Source: Pseudobutyrivibrio sp. | GTDB lineage: Bacteria; Bacillota; Clostridia; Lachnospirales; Lachnospiraceae | DNA: 64,000 nt | Direction of reading: 5' to 3' | Assembly: GCA_017557435.1 (NCBI GenBank) | Contig: JAFYYR010000004.1 | Location: 122,320-186,319, forward strand | In this document: piece by piece, positions 63,718-64,000 of the stretch | Layout of the letters: each line of letters starts with the position of its first letter | Position numbering within the stretch: the stretch's first letter is position 1 | Program-made: the position numbers and the translations under genes | Notes under the pieces: model-generated | Told to the model about the DNA's origin: nothing | Seen by the model: the letters and a program-made list of their open reading frames with translations, nothing else | Databases searched by the model: none

Positions 63718-64000
63718 TTATTCCTGACGTGGATCGATAATCTTAACAGCATCATCAACACGACCGTACTGGCCCTTTGCCTTTTCCCATGCTGTGTTAG
63801 GATCATCACCCTTCTTAATGAAGTCTGTCATCTTTCCAAGAGAAACAAACTGGTAACCAATAACTTCGTTATCAGCATCAAGTGCGATACCTGTTACATA
63901 GCCTTCAGCCATCTCAAGGTAACGAACACCCTTTTCCTTTGTTGCGTACATTGTACCAACCTGTGAACGAAGACCCTTTCCAAGATCCTCAAGACCAGCA
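63718..64000 (-). CDS. NifU-like iron-sulfur cluster scaffold protein, 5'-truncated
   Basis: The frame runs past the window edge, so only the last 94 codons are visible; the internal ATG at 63951 is not the true start. The visible part reads AGLEDLGKGLRSQVGTMYAT, then YLEMAEGYVTGIALDADNEVIGYQFVSLGKMTDFIKKG and ends VDDAVKIIDPRQE. This matches the C-terminal half of the clostridial scaffold that accompanies GGGtGRT proteins. The cluster-binding cysteines lie in the missing part and cannot be checked here. Confidence 0.82.
   Translation of the reverse strand, partial: AGLEDLGKGLRSQVGTMYATKEKGVRYLEMAEGYVTGIALDADNEVIGYQFVSLGKMTDFIKKGDDPNTAWEKAKGQYGRVDDAVKIIDPRQE

Overview
The window looks like the chromosome of a low-GC, Gram-positive, motile anaerobe of the family Lachnospiraceae (Butyrivibrio, Pseudobutyrivibrio or Roseburia type). 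The grounds are AT-rich DNA, a tmRNA with no encoded CCA end, IreB and RuvX side by side, YajC and SecG, a ChvE-type sugar transporter with YesMN-like signalling, the GGGtGRT/NifU-like pair, and several families I know mainly from Lachnospiraceae. The genus is an inference. Almost all genes lie on the minus strand; the few plus-strand genes stand alone or convergent. I see no phage, insertion sequence, CRISPR array, rRNA or tRNA gene.

Layout. 1-1717: a truncated unknown gene and an MFS transporter. 1842-2924: an exported endonuclease/exonuclease/phosphatase-fold protein. 2925-9779: a four-gene operon coding for a 1177-residue beta-sandwich/helical-repeat protein, a degenerate Hsp70-like protein, a TPR-like protein and a coiled-coil membrane protein. 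9968-14645: a CobD-like aminotransferase, a GH25 lysozyme, a GNAT acetyltransferase, a HAD phosphatase and a D-Ala-D-Ala carboxypeptidase. 14754-18173: an operon of a precorrin-2 methyltransferase, an ABC exporter and a surface protein with two NEAT-like domains. 18248-22217: the trans-translation and secretion block secG-rnr-smpB-maf-ssrA. 22303-26483: a metalloprotease-like protein, a CmpB-type membrane protein, yajC, tgt and aroC. 26534-33730: a beta-propeller lactonase, the wobble-uridine pair trmR/trhP, RNase J, a DUF1292 protein, ruvX, ireB and mtaB. 33844-34074: an HPr-like protein without the catalytic histidine. 34131-38168: thiI, a cysteine desulfurase, rsmE and prmA. 38335-41841: a DUF2225 protein, glnS and a rhomboid-like membrane protein. 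41938-51469: two membrane-anchored sugar-binding proteins, a histidine kinase, a response regulator and the ChvE-MmsAB sugar importer. 51707-60376: azlCD, an AP2-domain protein, ilvN and ilvC, an Sfp-type transferase, a CgeB-like glycosyltransferase, an HMGL-like aldolase and a chemoreceptor. 60562-64000: a second chemoreceptor, the GGGtGRT protein and a truncated NifU-like scaffold.

How the genes work together. Much of the window serves translation and RNA: tmRNA/SmpB/RNase R, RNase J, MtaB, TrmR/TrhP, Tgt, ThiI with its desulfurase, RsmE, PrmA and GlnRS. The sugar block joins an importer to a two-component system that probably senses sugar through anchored binding proteins. The two strongest leads for undescribed biology are the four-gene Hsp70-like operon, whose promoter carries a perfect 14-bp palindrome between its -35 and -10 boxes, and a two-domain structured RNA element found twice (38190-38275 and 62596-62684) with compensatory base changes. 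The tetrapyrrole-flavoured operon at 14754-18173 comes third.
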